A stretch of DNA of 64,000 nucleotides, from the NCBI RefSeq assembly GCF_014841105.1, contig NZ_JACYWE010000006.1, forward strand, positions 170,238 through 234,237, given 5' to 3'. The first letter of the stretch is position 1. Each line of letters starts with the position of its first letter. The notes beneath the pieces were generated by a model that had not been told where the DNA came from, did no database searches, and was given only the letters and a program-made list of their open reading frames with translations. The DNA comes from Lolliginicoccus lacisalsi (GTDB taxonomy: Bacteria; Actinomycetota; Actinomycetes; Mycobacteriales; Mycobacteriaceae). The position numbers and the translations under genes are program-made. Positions 50,069 to 58,129 of this stretch are shown in pieces.

Positions 50069-50245
50069 GGCCGGTCTCCTGGCTGATGGGCTTGTCACGC
50101 AGCACGATCTGCCTTCCCAGGGCGTGATGCCCCAGTGGCTCCCCGGCTGGATTGCTGGAGAACGATCGCGTGCTACCCGATCACAGTGGCGAGGGCCGCA
50201 CCGGTCTTGCACCGGTTTCCCGTCCGCCACGCCGCCTCGACCCTA
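50069..50245 (-). ncRNA. Cobalamin riboswitch
   Basis: On the minus strand the conserved core GGGAAACCGGTGCAAGACCG is followed by GCGGCCCTCGCCACTGTGA, then the GGGGAGCCACTGG arm, GGGAAGGCAGATCG, and the closing element AGCCAGGAGACCGGCC. These are the diagnostic blocks of the AdoCbl riboswitch in correct order. It ends about 47 bases before the btuF start and should lower expression of all five genes when cobalamin is abundant. The upstream promoter would lie in 50246-50330, where I cannot pick exact hexamers. Confidence 0.95.
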
Positions 50246-50335
50246 GCAGCGCATTCACGGTGGGGAGCCCACCCTCCGGCTTAATGGAAAGCATTGTCAA
50301 TAAGTCTGTCGGGGGGGGCGCCGTAAGCTGCTCCC

Positions 50336-50809
50336 ATGCCCGAGCACACCGCCACAGCCACCTTGCGCGACAGCACACTCACCCTCGCCCGCGACTACGC
50401 CGCCCAGGAGGACACTCTCTGGACCTTCCTCACCGAAGCGCCCCTCTTGATGCAGTGGTCGCCCGTCAACCCCGACCGCGACCTCACCAGCCCCGGTCCC
50501 GCCCAGACCCAGGAGACCCCCGAGGACGAGCCGATCGACACCACCGTCCACACCGTGCCGCCGCCCCGTGAGCTCGCTCATGCCTGGGGCGACGACACCC
50601 TCGAATGGAGCATCGCCCCTACCCTCGAAGGAGCCACCCTCACCCTCGCCCACCGCTTGAGCGACGCCAGCCCTGCCGAGGCCGCGCGCACCGCCACCGC
50701 CTGGCATCTATGCCTCGACGACCTTGCCGAAGCGCTCGGGATCGCGGCCCCGGCCTCGGACCCCAACGCACTGCTCGAGTTCTACGAGCGGCAGCTCGGC
50801 GGAGCGTAG
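50336..50809 (+). CDS. SRPBCC (START/AHSA1-like) domain protein
   Basis: 157 residues. The pattern LARDYAAQEDTLWTFLTEAPLLMQWSP at the start and ATAWHLCLDDLAEALGI near the end is typical of the helix-grip AHSA1-like fold, a hydrophobic-ligand pocket. No catalytic motif is evident. Stand-alone, divergent from the corrinoid operon. Function unknown. Confidence 0.82.
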   Translation: MPEHTATATLRDSTLTLARDYAAQEDTLWTFLTEAPLLMQWSPVNPDRDLTSPGPAQTQETPEDEPIDTTVHTVPPPRELAHAWGDDTLEWSIAPTLEGATLTLAHRLSDASPAEAARTATAWHLCLDDLAEALGIAAPASDPNALLEFYERQLGGA

Positions 50810-50845
50810 AGCTCTCGAAACTGCACCGCGCAGGCCCCGTGCAGC

Positions 50846-50893
50846 AAACGCGATAGAAGCGCCGGAGATCCCAGGTCGATTTCTATCGCGTTT
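50846..50893. repeat. Inverted repeat, family 2, copy 2
   Basis: Perfect 13-bp arms AAACGCGATAGAA (50846-50858) and TTCTATCGCGTTT (50881-50893) with a 22-nt loop. It is followed by GGCGGTTTCCGGTGCTTCTG, nearly identical to the tail of copy 1. Between convergent genes. Confidence 0.85.
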
Positions 50894-50912
50894 GGCGGTT
50901 TCCGGTGCTTCT

Positions 50913-50958
50913 GCCGTGGAGGGCCGCTGCCTGAAGCCGTGGAGGGCCGCTGCCTGAA
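50913..50958. repeat. Two exact 23-bp tandem units beside family-2 copy 2
   Basis: The unit beginning GCCGTGGAGGGCCGCTGCCT occurs at 50913-50935 and again at 50936-50958 without change, a minisatellite in the same relative position as the one at 4061-4190. Confidence 0.9.
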
Positions 50959-50965
50959 GCCGCTG

Positions 50966-51880
50966 CTACTCCGCGCCGGCTGGGTGGCCGGTCTCGCTGC
51001 CGGTGTGGTGGCGCACGAACTCCCCGATGTCATCGATAGCTTGGGTCGCGGCGCGCAGCAAGCCACTGTGCAGGTGCACCACGTGCCAGAGCCCGTCGAG
51101 GACGGTGAGCGTCACATCGACGCCCGCGCCCTTCGCTCGCGCGGCTAGGCGCTGGGCGTCGTTGAGGAGGATCTCGTCGCTCCCCACGTGGATCAAGGTG
51201 GGTGGCAGTCCCGCGAGGTCCGCGTGCAGGGGATCGAGCTCGTCGGCAAGGGTTCCGTCGGCGATGTAGCGGCGCGCGCATTCTCGCAGCCACGGGGCGG
51301 TGAGCATCGGATCGCGGGTATCGTTGAGGTCCGAGAGGCTGAGGTCGACCCAGGGGGAGATGAGGACGAGCGCGGCGGGCATGGGCGCGCTGGAGGATCG
51401 CAGGCGCAGCGCGGTCGCCAGGACGAGGCCTCCGCCCGCGGAGTCACCGGCAAGGACGATGCGGCCAGGCGGGACGCCATCAGCGAGCAATGCCCCGTAT
51501 GCCGCTACCGCGTCCTCCAAGGCCGCCGGGTAGGGATGCTCGGGGGCGAGTCGATAGTCCAGCGTCGTGACGGTTGCGCGGGCAGATCGCGCGAGGTAGG
51601 CCGCGATCGGCCGGTGGGTGCTCGGCGAGCCGAGGGTATAGCCGCCGCCATGCAGGTAGAGCACCATGGTTCGCGAGTCGGATGTGGTGTGGCTGGCTTG
51701 CTCGGCGCTGCGGTCGGCCAGGGTGATGTCCCGGCGCGTGATGCCGCCGGGCCGGGCCGATATCAAGGAGGCCGCGGCGATGAGCGGGCGCTGGAAGCGG
51801 AGCGGCATCCTGGCCGAGAGGACCGGCCGGACCCCGGTGCGTATAGCGAGCCGCATCACTGCTGGATCGACCTTCGGCAT
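50966..51880 (-). CDS. Hormone-sensitive-lipase-family alpha/beta hydrolase
   Basis: 304 residues. Oxyanion motif YLHGGGYTLGS, nucleophile GDSAGGGLVLA, Asp in HVGSDEILLNDA, and His in GLWHVVHLHSG form the complete HSL (LipR/LipH-like) esterase set. The ATG at 51880 has GAGGGA nine bases upstream; the ATG three codons earlier touches it. Cytosolic, no signal peptide. Divergent from the NmrA-like gene. Confidence 0.9.
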   Translation of the reverse strand: MPKVDPAVMRLAIRTGVRPVLSARMPLRFQRPLIAAASLISARPGGITRRDITLADRSAEQASHTTSDSRTMVLYLHGGGYTLGSPSTHRPIAAYLARSARATVTTLDYRLAPEHPYPAALEDAVAAYGALLADGVPPGRIVLAGDSAGGGLVLATALRLRSSSAPMPAALVLISPWVDLSLSDLNDTRDPMLTAPWLRECARRYIADGTLADELDPLHADLAGLPPTLIHVGSDEILLNDAQRLAARAKGAGVDVTLTVLDGLWHVVHLHSGLLRAATQAIDDIGEFVRHHTGSETGHPAGAE

Positions 51881-51999
51881 GCGTACCATTCCCTCACGAT
51901 ACGTCCGGATCATCATTGGCGTCGCAAGGTCCCGGCAATGTCGCCCCGGCTCGGCTTTCTGGCCAGCCCGCGCGCCGATCCCGGGGTAACGTCGGGGCC

Positions 52000-52833
52000 A
52001 TGAGCGGAGTGATCGCCGTCAGCGGGGCAACGGGACAGATCGGTGGCCGGGTCGCCCAGCTGCTCGAGGCCGCCGGCGCGCGGCAACGATTGATCGTTCG
52101 CGTTCCGGAGAGGGTGAAGCTGCCGGGCGCGGATATCGCCCTCGGTGACTTCACCCACCCCGACACCATCCGCCAGGCCCTCGACGGAGTGGATACCTTC
52201 TTCTTCGTCTCCGCGCCGGAGACCCGCGATCGTGCCGAGGTGCAGCGACGCGTCGTCGAGGCCGCCGCGGAGGCGGGTGTGCGCCGCATCGTCTATGTCT
52301 CCTTCGTCTCGGCCGCGCCGGAATGCACCTTCACGTTCGGGCGGGATCATTGGCACACCGAGGAGGCGATCCGCGCCTCCGGGCTGGATTTCACGATCCT
52401 GCGCGACAACCTCTACCAGGACGTCATTCCCCAGTTCGCCGGGGAGGACGGCATGATCCGCGGCCCCGCGGGGGACGGTCGCATCGGTGCTGTCACCCGT
52501 GACGATGTCGCCGACGTGGCAGCGGCGGTGCTCATGCAGGACGGGCACGAGGGCGAGTCCTATGACGTCACCGGGCCGCGCGCGTTCACCCTCCACGAGG
52601 CAGCCGAGATGATCACCACCATCACGGGCCAGCCCACCGCCTACTATCCCGAGAGCCTCGACGAGGCGTACGACTCCCGCGAGCGGTTCAACGCCGAGAA
52701 GTGGGAGATCGACGGCTGGGTCACGTCCTACGCGGCGGCCGCCACCGGTGAGCTCGACATCGTCACCGATGTGGTGGAGCGCATCGCTGGGCACCCGGCC
52801 ACGGATTTCCGCGACTTTCTTGCCACGCGCTGA
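52000..52833 (+). CDS. NmrA-like NAD(P)-binding protein
   Basis: 277 residues with an N-terminal Rossmann motif VSGATGQIGGRVAQLLEAAG and the atypical-SDR blocks VDTFFFVSAPETRDRAEVQ, GVRRIVYVSFV, LDFTILRDNLYQDVIPQF, as in NmrA/QorB-type quinone oxidoreductase 2 proteins. Its stop overlaps, or nearly so, the next gene, with which it forms a short operon with the SDR behind. Confidence 0.88.
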   Translation: MSGVIAVSGATGQIGGRVAQLLEAAGARQRLIVRVPERVKLPGADIALGDFTHPDTIRQALDGVDTFFFVSAPETRDRAEVQRRVVEAAAEAGVRRIVYVSFVSAAPECTFTFGRDHWHTEEAIRASGLDFTILRDNLYQDVIPQFAGEDGMIRGPAGDGRIGAVTRDDVADVAAAVLMQDGHEGESYDVTGPRAFTLHEAAEMITTITGQPTAYYPESLDEAYDSRERFNAEKWEIDGWVTSYAAAATGELDIVTDVVERIAGHPATDFRDFLATR

Positions 52834-52859
52834 TGCTTGGCCTGTGCCATGATCACGGC

Positions 52860-53810
52860 ATGGCCGCGCTCACCACCGACCTCAGCGATCGCTACGCCTG
52901 GGCGGTCGCGCGCCACGTGCCCCCGGCGCTGCGCGCGGACATCAATGCCGACGTCCGGGCCCTGATCGAGGCCGCCGTCGCGCGGCAGGACGCGGGCGAC
53001 CCGCTGCAGGCCGAGCGTGAGGCCCTCATCGAGCTCGGCGACCCGCACCACCTGGCTGCCGCGTACACCGGGTCTCCCCAGCACCTCATCGGGCCGGCGT
53101 TCTACTTCGACTACATCCGGCTCATCAAGCTGCTCGCCGCGATCGTGCTGCCCATCGCCGCGCTCGCCATCAGCCTTCCCCTGATCATCGCGACCCCCGA
53201 TGATCATCTCGCGGTCCTCGCTGGCACAGCCTGGGGAACCGCGATGGTAGCCATCCAGCTCCTGTTCTGGACCACCCTCGTCTTCGTGCTGCTCGATCGG
53301 CACGCATCCCGATCACGCGATACGCGCTGGCGGCCCGAGCAATTGCCCCGCGCCGGAGCTAGCAGCCAGCGTGCCGATGCGGCGTTCTCGGTCCTCGCCG
53401 TGGCCGCGCTGATCGTGTTCCTGGTGTGGCAGCAGCTTGCTCGCGAGACTCCCTTCGTGGATCCGGAGCTGTGGCGGGCATGGCTGCCGATCATCCTGGG
53501 GCTCGCGGTGCTCATGCTGGTCCTGCAATCGCTGCGCCTCGCGCGCGGCGCCTGGACCACCCCGCTGGGCATCCTCCACGTGCTCGCAGACGTGGCGCTG
53601 CTTGCCACCGTCGCCCATGCCGCGACCCGCAGCAGCCTCATCAACCCGGCCTATGCGGAGCAGGCGGGAGTGCCCCAGGCCAGCCCATGGATCATCGTCA
53701 CCCTCATCGGCGCGTTCATCATCGGCGACATCATTGGCGTCATCGCCGACCTCCGTCGCGCCCGCGCTTCGCACCACACCCCAACCGACCGAGCAAAGGC
53801 ACACTCATGA
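52860..53810 (+). CDS. Membrane protein with HAAS/permease-prefix-like N-terminus
   Basis: 316 residues. The first ~85 residues (LTTDLSDRYAWAVARHVPPALRADINADVRALIEAAV; ALIELGDPHHLAAAYTG) are the soluble helical prefix seen before permeases (HAAS-type). Six hydrophobic segments follow. A start at 52833, joined as TGATG to the previous stop, would add nine residues and is possible; 52860 fits the family's usual N-terminus. It ends in an ATGA overlap with the SDR gene. Role unknown. Confidence 0.78.
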   Translation: MAALTTDLSDRYAWAVARHVPPALRADINADVRALIEAAVARQDAGDPLQAEREALIELGDPHHLAAAYTGSPQHLIGPAFYFDYIRLIKLLAAIVLPIAALAISLPLIIATPDDHLAVLAGTAWGTAMVAIQLLFWTTLVFVLLDRHASRSRDTRWRPEQLPRAGASSQRADAAFSVLAVAALIVFLVWQQLARETPFVDPELWRAWLPIILGLAVLMLVLQSLRLARGAWTTPLGILHVLADVALLATVAHAATRSSLINPAYAEQAGVPQASPWIIVTLIGAFIIGDIIGVIADLRRARASHHTPTDRAKAHS

Positions 53811-54706
53811 CCACTAACACCTCCAAGAGCGTCGTCATCACCGGGGCCAACGGCGGGATCGGCCTCGCCGCCGCGATCGAGCTCGCCGAGCATGGCTTCG
53901 ACGTCATCGGCACTGTGCGCACCGAAGCCGCAGCGGATACCGTCCTCGATGCCGCGGACCGCGCCAACGTGCGAATCCGCACCATCGAGTGCGACGTCAC
54001 CGACGACGAGCAGGCCCGCGAGGCGTTCGAGCGCATCGGGGTGCTCACCGATGGCGGGCCCTGGGCGCTCGTCAACAACGCGGGAATCGCCCAGCCTGGT
54101 GCTATCGAGGACGTCTCTGGCGAGCTCGCCGAGCGGCAGCTTGCCATCAATGTCCTCGCCCCGGCCCGCCTCATGCGCCTGGTCCTGCCCGCCATGCGCG
54201 AGCGCGGCGACGGACGCATCATCAACATCTCCTCGATGTCCGGACGCGTCGCGCCGCCCTTCCTCGGCTGGTACTCCGCCAGCAAGTACGCCCTCGAGGC
54301 CATCTCTGACGCCGCCCGCCGCGAGGTCGCGACATTCGGCATCAAGGTCGTGCTGATCGAGCCCGGCAGCTATGGCACCGGCGTCTGGAGCACGGCGATG
54401 GCCCAGTTGCCCGACCGCGAATCATCCGCCTATCGCGATGCCTACGCGCTCGCTGATCGCGTCGAGGAGCAGTCCACGGGCTATCCGGCGCCCACTCCCG
54501 TGGCCCGGGCCGTCCGCAAGGCCCTGACCAGCAAGCATCCCCGGGCGCGCTACCTCGTCGGTGCGGATGCCGTCGGCGCTGTCGTTTTTGATGGTGCCCT
54601 GCCCACTCCCGTCAGCGACTACGCGATGCGCCTCGGTGTGGGTCTCGCCCGCGCCCCGAAGCCGTTCGATCGGGTCGTCGACGGCATCGTCAAGCGCGTG
54701 ATGTAG
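53807..54706 (+). CDS. Classical short-chain dehydrogenase/reductase
   Basis: 299 residues. Rossmann motif ITGANGGIGLAAAIELAEHG, NNAG motif as LVNNAGIAQPG, catalytic Ser in INISSMSG and Tyr-x3-Lys in YSASKYALE, all intact. The C-terminal part is longer than minimal SDRs. The ATG is coupled to the membrane-protein gene. Substrate unknown. Confidence 0.92.
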   Translation: MTTNTSKSVVITGANGGIGLAAAIELAEHGFDVIGTVRTEAAADTVLDAADRANVRIRTIECDVTDDEQAREAFERIGVLTDGGPWALVNNAGIAQPGAIEDVSGELAERQLAINVLAPARLMRLVLPAMRERGDGRIINISSMSGRVAPPFLGWYSASKYALEAISDAARREVATFGIKVVLIEPGSYGTGVWSTAMAQLPDRESSAYRDAYALADRVEEQSTGYPAPTPVARAVRKALTSKHPRARYLVGADAVGAVVFDGALPTPVSDYAMRLGVGLARAPKPFDRVVDGIVKRVM

Positions 54707-54736
54707 GGGGTCGGCGCCCTTGCAGCCGACAGTGGA

Positions 54737-54804
54737 GATCTGCGAGCGACAGTCAACAAATCACGCCCCGAAACCGGACATCTGGTGACTTTCGCTCGCA
54801 GATC
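54737..54804. repeat. Long inverted repeat, family 3
   Basis: Arms GATCTGCGAGCGACAGTCA (54737-54755) and TGACTTTCGCTCGCAGATC (54786-54804) pair at 18 of 19 positions across a 30-nt loop that contains TCACGCCCCGAAACCGGACA. Located between convergent genes; a terminator or repetitive element. Confidence 0.82.
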
Positions 54805-54828
54805 CGGGGCGGGTTCCTCCCAGTCCCG

Positions 54829-55401
54829 CTAGCTGTCGGGATGGTCGATATCGGCACCGGTGGCGAGGTCGCCGCATTCGATACCGATCACCTGCTGGCC
54901 GCGCAGGTAGTGGCGCGCGCCCGCATCGCCTGAGGCATCCGCCGCCAGGCTCGCGAGCAGTGGCTGCCAATGATCCCGGCCAATGATGACGGGGTGCCCG
55001 GGCCGCCCCTGGTAGAGGGCGCGGGTGATGCCCCAGGAGCCAGGGTGGTGGTCGATGAGCCGGGCGAGCACGTCGGCGCCGACGTCGGGTGTGTCGATTG
55101 TGTGGAGAACGAGGCCGTCGCGGTCGTCGTTATTGCAGGTGAGGGCGTCCAATGCGGTGATCGCGGCGTGCACTGTGGTACCGAGGCCGGTGTTCCATCC
55201 GGGGACGTGGATCTCGGTGGTCCCGGGTGGCAGGGGTGGCCGCGCGGCGCCGGTGGCGATGTAGACGCGCGCGCAGCCGCCTTGCTGCAGCGTTGCGGTG
55301 GCGGTGCGGAGCCAGGCGCCGCCGTGGGCGAGGATCTTGGGCTGGCCGTAGCGGTTCCCGGCCCCGGCGGCGAGGATGATGCCGAGGTAGCGGGACGGCA
55401 T
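54829..55401 (-). CDS. MocA-like nucleotidyltransferase (molybdenum cofactor cytidylyltransferase family)
   Basis: 190 residues. The nucleotide-binding N-terminus GIILAAGAGNRYGQPKIL (normally LAAGxSxRMGxxK), then HTIDTPDVGADVLARLIDHH and GRPGHPVIIGRDHW follow the MobA/MocA (CTP:molybdopterin cytidylyltransferase) pattern. MocA attaches CMP to Moco for the xanthine-oxidase family, fitting the XDH genes at the other end of this island. ATG 55401 is chosen by homology. Confidence 0.82.
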   Translation of the reverse strand: MPSRYLGIILAAGAGNRYGQPKILAHGGAWLRTATATLQQGGCARVYIATGAARPPLPPGTTEIHVPGWNTGLGTTVHAAITALDALTCNNDDRDGLVLHTIDTPDVGADVLARLIDHHPGSWGITRALYQGRPGHPVIIGRDHWQPLLASLAADASGDAGARHYLRGQQVIGIECGDLATGADIDHPDS

Positions 55402-55519
55402 GGCGGTGTCCTTTCCTGGTGCTCCACGGCAGCGTGGCCTGGTTTCCCGTGAAACCTTGGGGCAATACTGCCTGTTCAGGCAGGTGACCTGTCCATTGTC
55501 GCGTCGTTGCGCCGGGAGC
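55402..55519. promoter_or_regulatory. mocA-like upstream region with parS-like and operator-like dyads
   Basis: GGTTTCCCGTGAAACC (55441-55456) has perfect arms GGTTTC/GAAACC and matches the ParB site TGTTTCACGTGAAACA at 13 of 16. Next, CTGCCTG-TT-CAGGCAG (55468-55483) is a perfect dyad and CAGGT-G-ACCTG (55481-55491) overlaps it. These dyads sit 40-90 bp upstream of the mocA-like start and are probably operator sites. Confidence 0.45.
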
Positions 55520-55798
55520 GTTCGGGTTCTGCTGGTGAAGGCCCCGGACGCGCAGAAGCTGGCGACGGTGTACCGGATGCGTTCCGGCTTTCCGCTGATC
55601 ATTCGTGCCCGCGAGATCGAGCATTTTGATGCGGTGCTGCGCGCGGGGGCGTCACGCTTGGACAACCAGCCCGCGAGCGAGCGCGCGTTCGCTCTGGTCG
55701 AGGTGGCGAAGATCCTGAACTGAGGGTTTGATGATCTTGTGGCGGAGGCTGATCGGGTGACAGATTCCTATCAGGCGCGGCTGGAGTCACTGCGGTGA
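55520..55798 (+). pseudogene. Remnant of a TrkA-N domain (KefB/KefC-type) with in-frame stop
   Basis: Translation VRVLLVKAPDAQKLATVYRM, then SGFPLIIRAREIEHFDAVLR, AGASRLDNQ, FALVEVAKILN resembles the second half of the TrkA-N NAD-binding domain of KefB/KefC antiporters (FPxLxIxARAR-x2-H-x3-L-x-AGA pattern). A TGA (55721-55723) interrupts it, and the same frame continues as FDDLVAEADRVTDSYQARLESLR to a stop at 55796. The Rossmann glycine motif and the whole membrane domain are absent upstream. It is therefore a decayed C-terminal fragment whose end overlaps the uraD start. Confidence 0.45.
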
Positions 55799-56298
55799 CG
55801 GTCAGCGCGATGTCGCTGGCCGCGTTCAATGACGCGGACCAGGACGATGCCGTGCGCTTCCTCGCCCAGGCGTGCGAGGCGCCGCACTGGGCGCGGCGCG
55901 TGGCAGCGCTGCGGCCGTTTGCCACAGTCGATGAGCTGTGCGAGCAGGCTGCGGCGGAGCTGGCCGCCACCGATGATGCGGATATCCGCGCGGGGCTCGC
56001 CGGGCATCCGCGCATCGGGGAGCCTGTGGGGGAGGGGCGATCGGCGACGGAGCAATCCCGGGTCGCGGCCGCCGATGATGCGGCGCGGGCGCGTCTGGTC
56101 GAGGCGAACCGCGCTTACGAGGAGCGGTTCGGGCACGTGTACCTGGTGTTCGCCCATGGCCGCGGCGCCGAGGAGCTGCTCGCGATCCTCGAGCAGCGGC
56201 TGGGCAATGATCCCGACGTGGAATGGCGCGTCGCGCGCACGGAGCTGTGCCGGATCACGGAGTTCCGGCTCGCGGCAATGGTCGAAGCGGAGAGCTAG
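55795..56298 (+). CDS. uraD: OHCU decarboxylase (UraD)
   Basis: 167 residues. FNDADQDDAVRFLAQACEAPHWARRV and the active-site LAGHPRIGEP (His, Arg) with the later EANRAYEERFGHVYLVFAHGR are diagnostic of 2-oxo-4-hydroxy-4-carboxy-5-ureidoimidazoline decarboxylase, which makes S-allantoin. GTG 55795 has GGAG eight bases upstream; ATG 55810 is an alternative. Followed 23 bases later by urate oxidase. The middle enzyme of this path, 5-hydroxyisourate hydrolase (UraH), is not in the window. Confidence 0.92.
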   Translation: MTVSAMSLAAFNDADQDDAVRFLAQACEAPHWARRVAALRPFATVDELCEQAAAELAATDDADIRAGLAGHPRIGEPVGEGRSATEQSRVAAADDAARARLVEANRAYEERFGHVYLVFAHGRGAEELLAILEQRLGNDPDVEWRVARTELCRITEFRLAAMVEAES

Positions 56299-56321
56299 CA
56301 GTCTCGCAGGAAGGATGCGGC

Positions 56322-57230
56322 ATGGGAATCGTGTTGGGGCCGAACCAGTACGGCAAGGCGGAGAACCGCGTGGTGCGCATCTATCGGGACTCGCCGCGCC
56401 ATGGGATCCGCGACATGACGGTCTCCACGGCGTTGCGCGGCGATTTCGGCATCGCGCACACTGAGGGTGACCAGTCGCCGGTGCTGCCCACCGATACGCA
56501 GAAGCAGACGGTGTATGCCTATGCGCGGACGCATTGCGAGGGCAGCATCGAGGAGTACGGGCTGGCCCTCGCGCGGCATTTCGTCGATGACGTCGACCCC
56601 GTGCATGGGGCGCGCATCGAGATCGAGGAGCTCGGATGGGAGCGGGTGCCGGTGGGGGAGGGCGGCCATGATCACGCGTGGACGCGCACGGGGCCCGAGG
56701 TCCGCACCGCTGCGGTGACGGTGTCGGGCTCGGGCGGGGAGCGCCGGGAGCATGTGGTCGGCGGCATCAAGGACCTGGTGCTGCTCAAGTCGACGGGCTC
56801 GGAGTTCCAGGGCTTCCTCGAGGACGGGTTCACGGTCCTGGAGCCGACGGATGATCGCGTGATGGCGACGTCGTTGGTGGCGCAGTGGCGGTTCGCGGGC
56901 GTTGAGGTGGCGTGGGACGAGGCGTTCGCGGAGATCCGGCAGATCGTGGTGGCGACCTTCGCGACGCAGCACTCGAAGGCGCTGCAGCAGACGCTTTACG
57001 CGATTGGCCAGGGCATCCTCGAAGCGCGCCCAGAGGTGGTGGAGGTGCGCATGTCCGCGCCGAACAAGCATCACTTCGTCTATGACCTGGCGCGGTTCGG
57101 GATCGAGAACAACAACGAGGTCTTCCACGCGGATGACAGGCCCTATGGGCTGATCCAGGCGACCGTGGCGCGAGACGATGCTCCTCCCGCGGACGACGCC
57201 TGGGTGCAGCAGCTGGGATGGCTGGGGTAG
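56322..57230 (+). CDS. uox: Urate oxidase (uricase)
   Basis: 302 residues, the normal length of the cofactor-free T-fold enzyme. Hallmarks: VLPTDTQKQTVYAYA (catalytic Thr/Lys region), IKDLVLLKSTGSEFQGFLEDGFTVLEPTDDRVMATSL, and EVRMSAPNKHHFVYDLARFG. It oxidises urate to 5-hydroxyisourate with O2. AGGAAGGA precedes the ATG. Second gene of the uraD-uox operon. Confidence 0.95.
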   Translation: MGIVLGPNQYGKAENRVVRIYRDSPRHGIRDMTVSTALRGDFGIAHTEGDQSPVLPTDTQKQTVYAYARTHCEGSIEEYGLALARHFVDDVDPVHGARIEIEELGWERVPVGEGGHDHAWTRTGPEVRTAAVTVSGSGGERREHVVGGIKDLVLLKSTGSEFQGFLEDGFTVLEPTDDRVMATSLVAQWRFAGVEVAWDEAFAEIRQIVVATFATQHSKALQQTLYAIGQGILEARPEVVEVRMSAPNKHHFVYDLARFGIENNNEVFHADDRPYGLIQATVARDDAPPADDAWVQQLGWLG

Positions 57231-57306
57231 GCGCGCTGCCGGGCGCGATGGTTGCGCTTTTTGGGGCAGATTCGCGTGGTTGCACCCTGTTTTTGCTGGC
57301 AGAGAT

Positions 57307-57347
57307 GTTGTGTAAACAACCAGTGACACCGCAGTTACTTCTGTCAC
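57307..57347. promoter_or_regulatory. Two dyads downstream of urate oxidase
   Basis: GTTGTGTAAACAAC (57307-57320) is a 12/14 palindrome, and GTGACA (57323-57328) with TGTCAC (57342-57347) are inverted across 13 bases. They lie in the 209-base gap before a putative small membrane gene and may be operators of a purine-responsive or other regulator. Confidence 0.35.
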
Positions 57348-57439
57348 CTTGGTGGCGTGGCGCATAACGCTGCACGGTCACTTTCCCGTACAACAGACAT
57401 AACGTTGAGGTCTCAACGACAGTTGAACGGGGGCAGGTC

Positions 57440-58129
57440 ATGACACGCGACACCATCGCCATACCAGGCATCGGCGAGTTCCTCGGCAACGAGGAACTGC
57501 TGTTCGTCATCGTCACCGGAGGCTTCGGCCTGTTCATCCTGCTCGCCGGCTCCGCCCTCGCCCTCCATATCGGCAGGACCACCAGGGCGCGGACCCGCGC
57601 CCACCTCACGGCGCCGCGATCAGAAACCGACAATCATCACGCCGAGACCCGTCGCCCCCTGACGAAGACTTCCGCGATCGCCGGTTCCCGCAACGCCATC
57701 ATCACCGCGAACGCCAGCGAATCCGGGCCCGAGGCAGACGCCACGGATCGGGCCAGCGGCGGCCACGAGGAGGGGTCGACCACCAGGAAGTCCGCGTCCT
57801 TGCCCGCGTCGAGGTTGCCGAACGACTCCTCCAAGTCCAATGCTCTCGCACCGGCCAGGGTCGAGCTGAACAGCAATGCCGCGGGCTCCAGGGAGACCGC
57901 ACGATCAGCGCTGGTGCTCATGTGGACCTTGAAGCAATCGTTGGCGACCCGGCTCACTAGCCACTCGTCGCCCGCGCCCACGTCCGAACCGAGCGCCACC
58001 GTGATCCCGCGTGCTGCCATCCGCTTCCAGGGCATCGTTCCCGATCCCAGGAACAGCTGCGAGGTCGGACAGTGGGCGACCGACGCGCGCGCCGTCGCGA
58101 TGCGATCGAGCTCGTTGTCGGTGCAGTGA
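57440..58129 (+). CDS. Possible small membrane protein, 3' part antisense to guaD
   Basis: Starts MTRDTIAIPGIGEFLGNEEL with a membrane segment LLFVIVTGGFGLFILLAGSA near residues 21-40, then a basic stretch (HIGRTTRARTRAHLTAPR). GGGGGCAGGTC precedes the ATG. From codon ~66 the frame runs antisense through the 3' end of the guanine deaminase gene and its sequence there looks like a shadow. The first ~65 codons may be real, but the full 229-residue product is doubtful. Confidence 0.35.
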   Translation: MTRDTIAIPGIGEFLGNEELLFVIVTGGFGLFILLAGSALALHIGRTTRARTRAHLTAPRSETDNHHAETRRPLTKTSAIAGSRNAIITANASESGPEADATDRASGGHEEGSTTRKSASLPASRLPNDSSKSNALAPARVELNSNAAGSRETARSALVLMWTLKQSLATRLTSHSSPAPTSEPSATVIPRAAIRFQGIVPDPRNSCEVGQWATDARAVAMRSSSLSVQ

